Positions 5,483 to 5,513 of a DNA stretch of 5,513 bases are shown piece after piece. Numbering within the stretch: position 1 is the first letter of the stretch; each line of letters opens with the position of its first letter. Source of the stretch: an uncultured Candidatus Saccharibacteria bacterium (GTDB taxonomy: Bacteria > Patescibacteriota > Saccharimonadia > Saccharimonadales > UBA4665); the NCBI GenBank assembly GCA_903891235.1, contig CAITDW010000001.1:1-5513 (forward strand), given 5' to 3'. Made by a program: the position numbers and the translations under genes. The notes below the pieces were generated by a model that saw only the letters and a program-made list of their open reading frames with translations, was not told the origin of the DNA and did no database searches.

Positions 5483-5513
5483 CCGAGTAGAAAATACTTA
5501 CAATTTGAAATTA

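Overview
The window looks like the left edge of a genomic island in a member of the phylum Bacteroidota. The phylum call rests on four things: an OxyR of the type seen there, an IntDOT-like tyrosine recombinase with serine in place of the first catalytic arginine, a lipoprotein with a C-K-K start and fibronectin III plus LamG-like domains, and A-rich leaders with little Shine-Dalgarno signal, one behind a TAnnTTTG-type -7 box. I cannot place it more finely with confidence.

Layout. Bases 1-604 hold the 3' two thirds of a chromosomal oxyR, visibly richer in G+C than the rest. About 50 bases after its stop lies a 16-base match to the 3' end of a tRNA on the minus strand (653-668), then a strong intrinsic terminator (706-730). 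Next come the tyrosine integrase (830-2065) and, 10 bases on, a small winged-helix excisionase-like protein (2076-2324). This order (host gene, tRNA-end core, integrase, small DNA-binding protein) is what an attL junction looks like. The intact tRNA and attR would then lie beyond the right edge of the window.

Bases 2325-3670 hold no gene of ordinary size. The first part is very AT-rich. The second part has more G+C, a possible 54-residue minus-strand ORF whose start sits in a hairpin, and further hairpins. An 11-base palindrome, TTGGTWACCAA, occurs before the integrase and twice after the excisionase-like gene, which suggests a binding site for one of these two proteins.

Bases 3671-5240 carry two minus-strand cargo genes, probably one transcript: a surface or periplasmic lipoprotein with Fn3 and LamG-like domains (promoter and dyad at 5261-5285), then a small membrane-anchored protein of unknown function. 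The last 230 bases hold only a short open frame without a normal start, perhaps a gene remnant.
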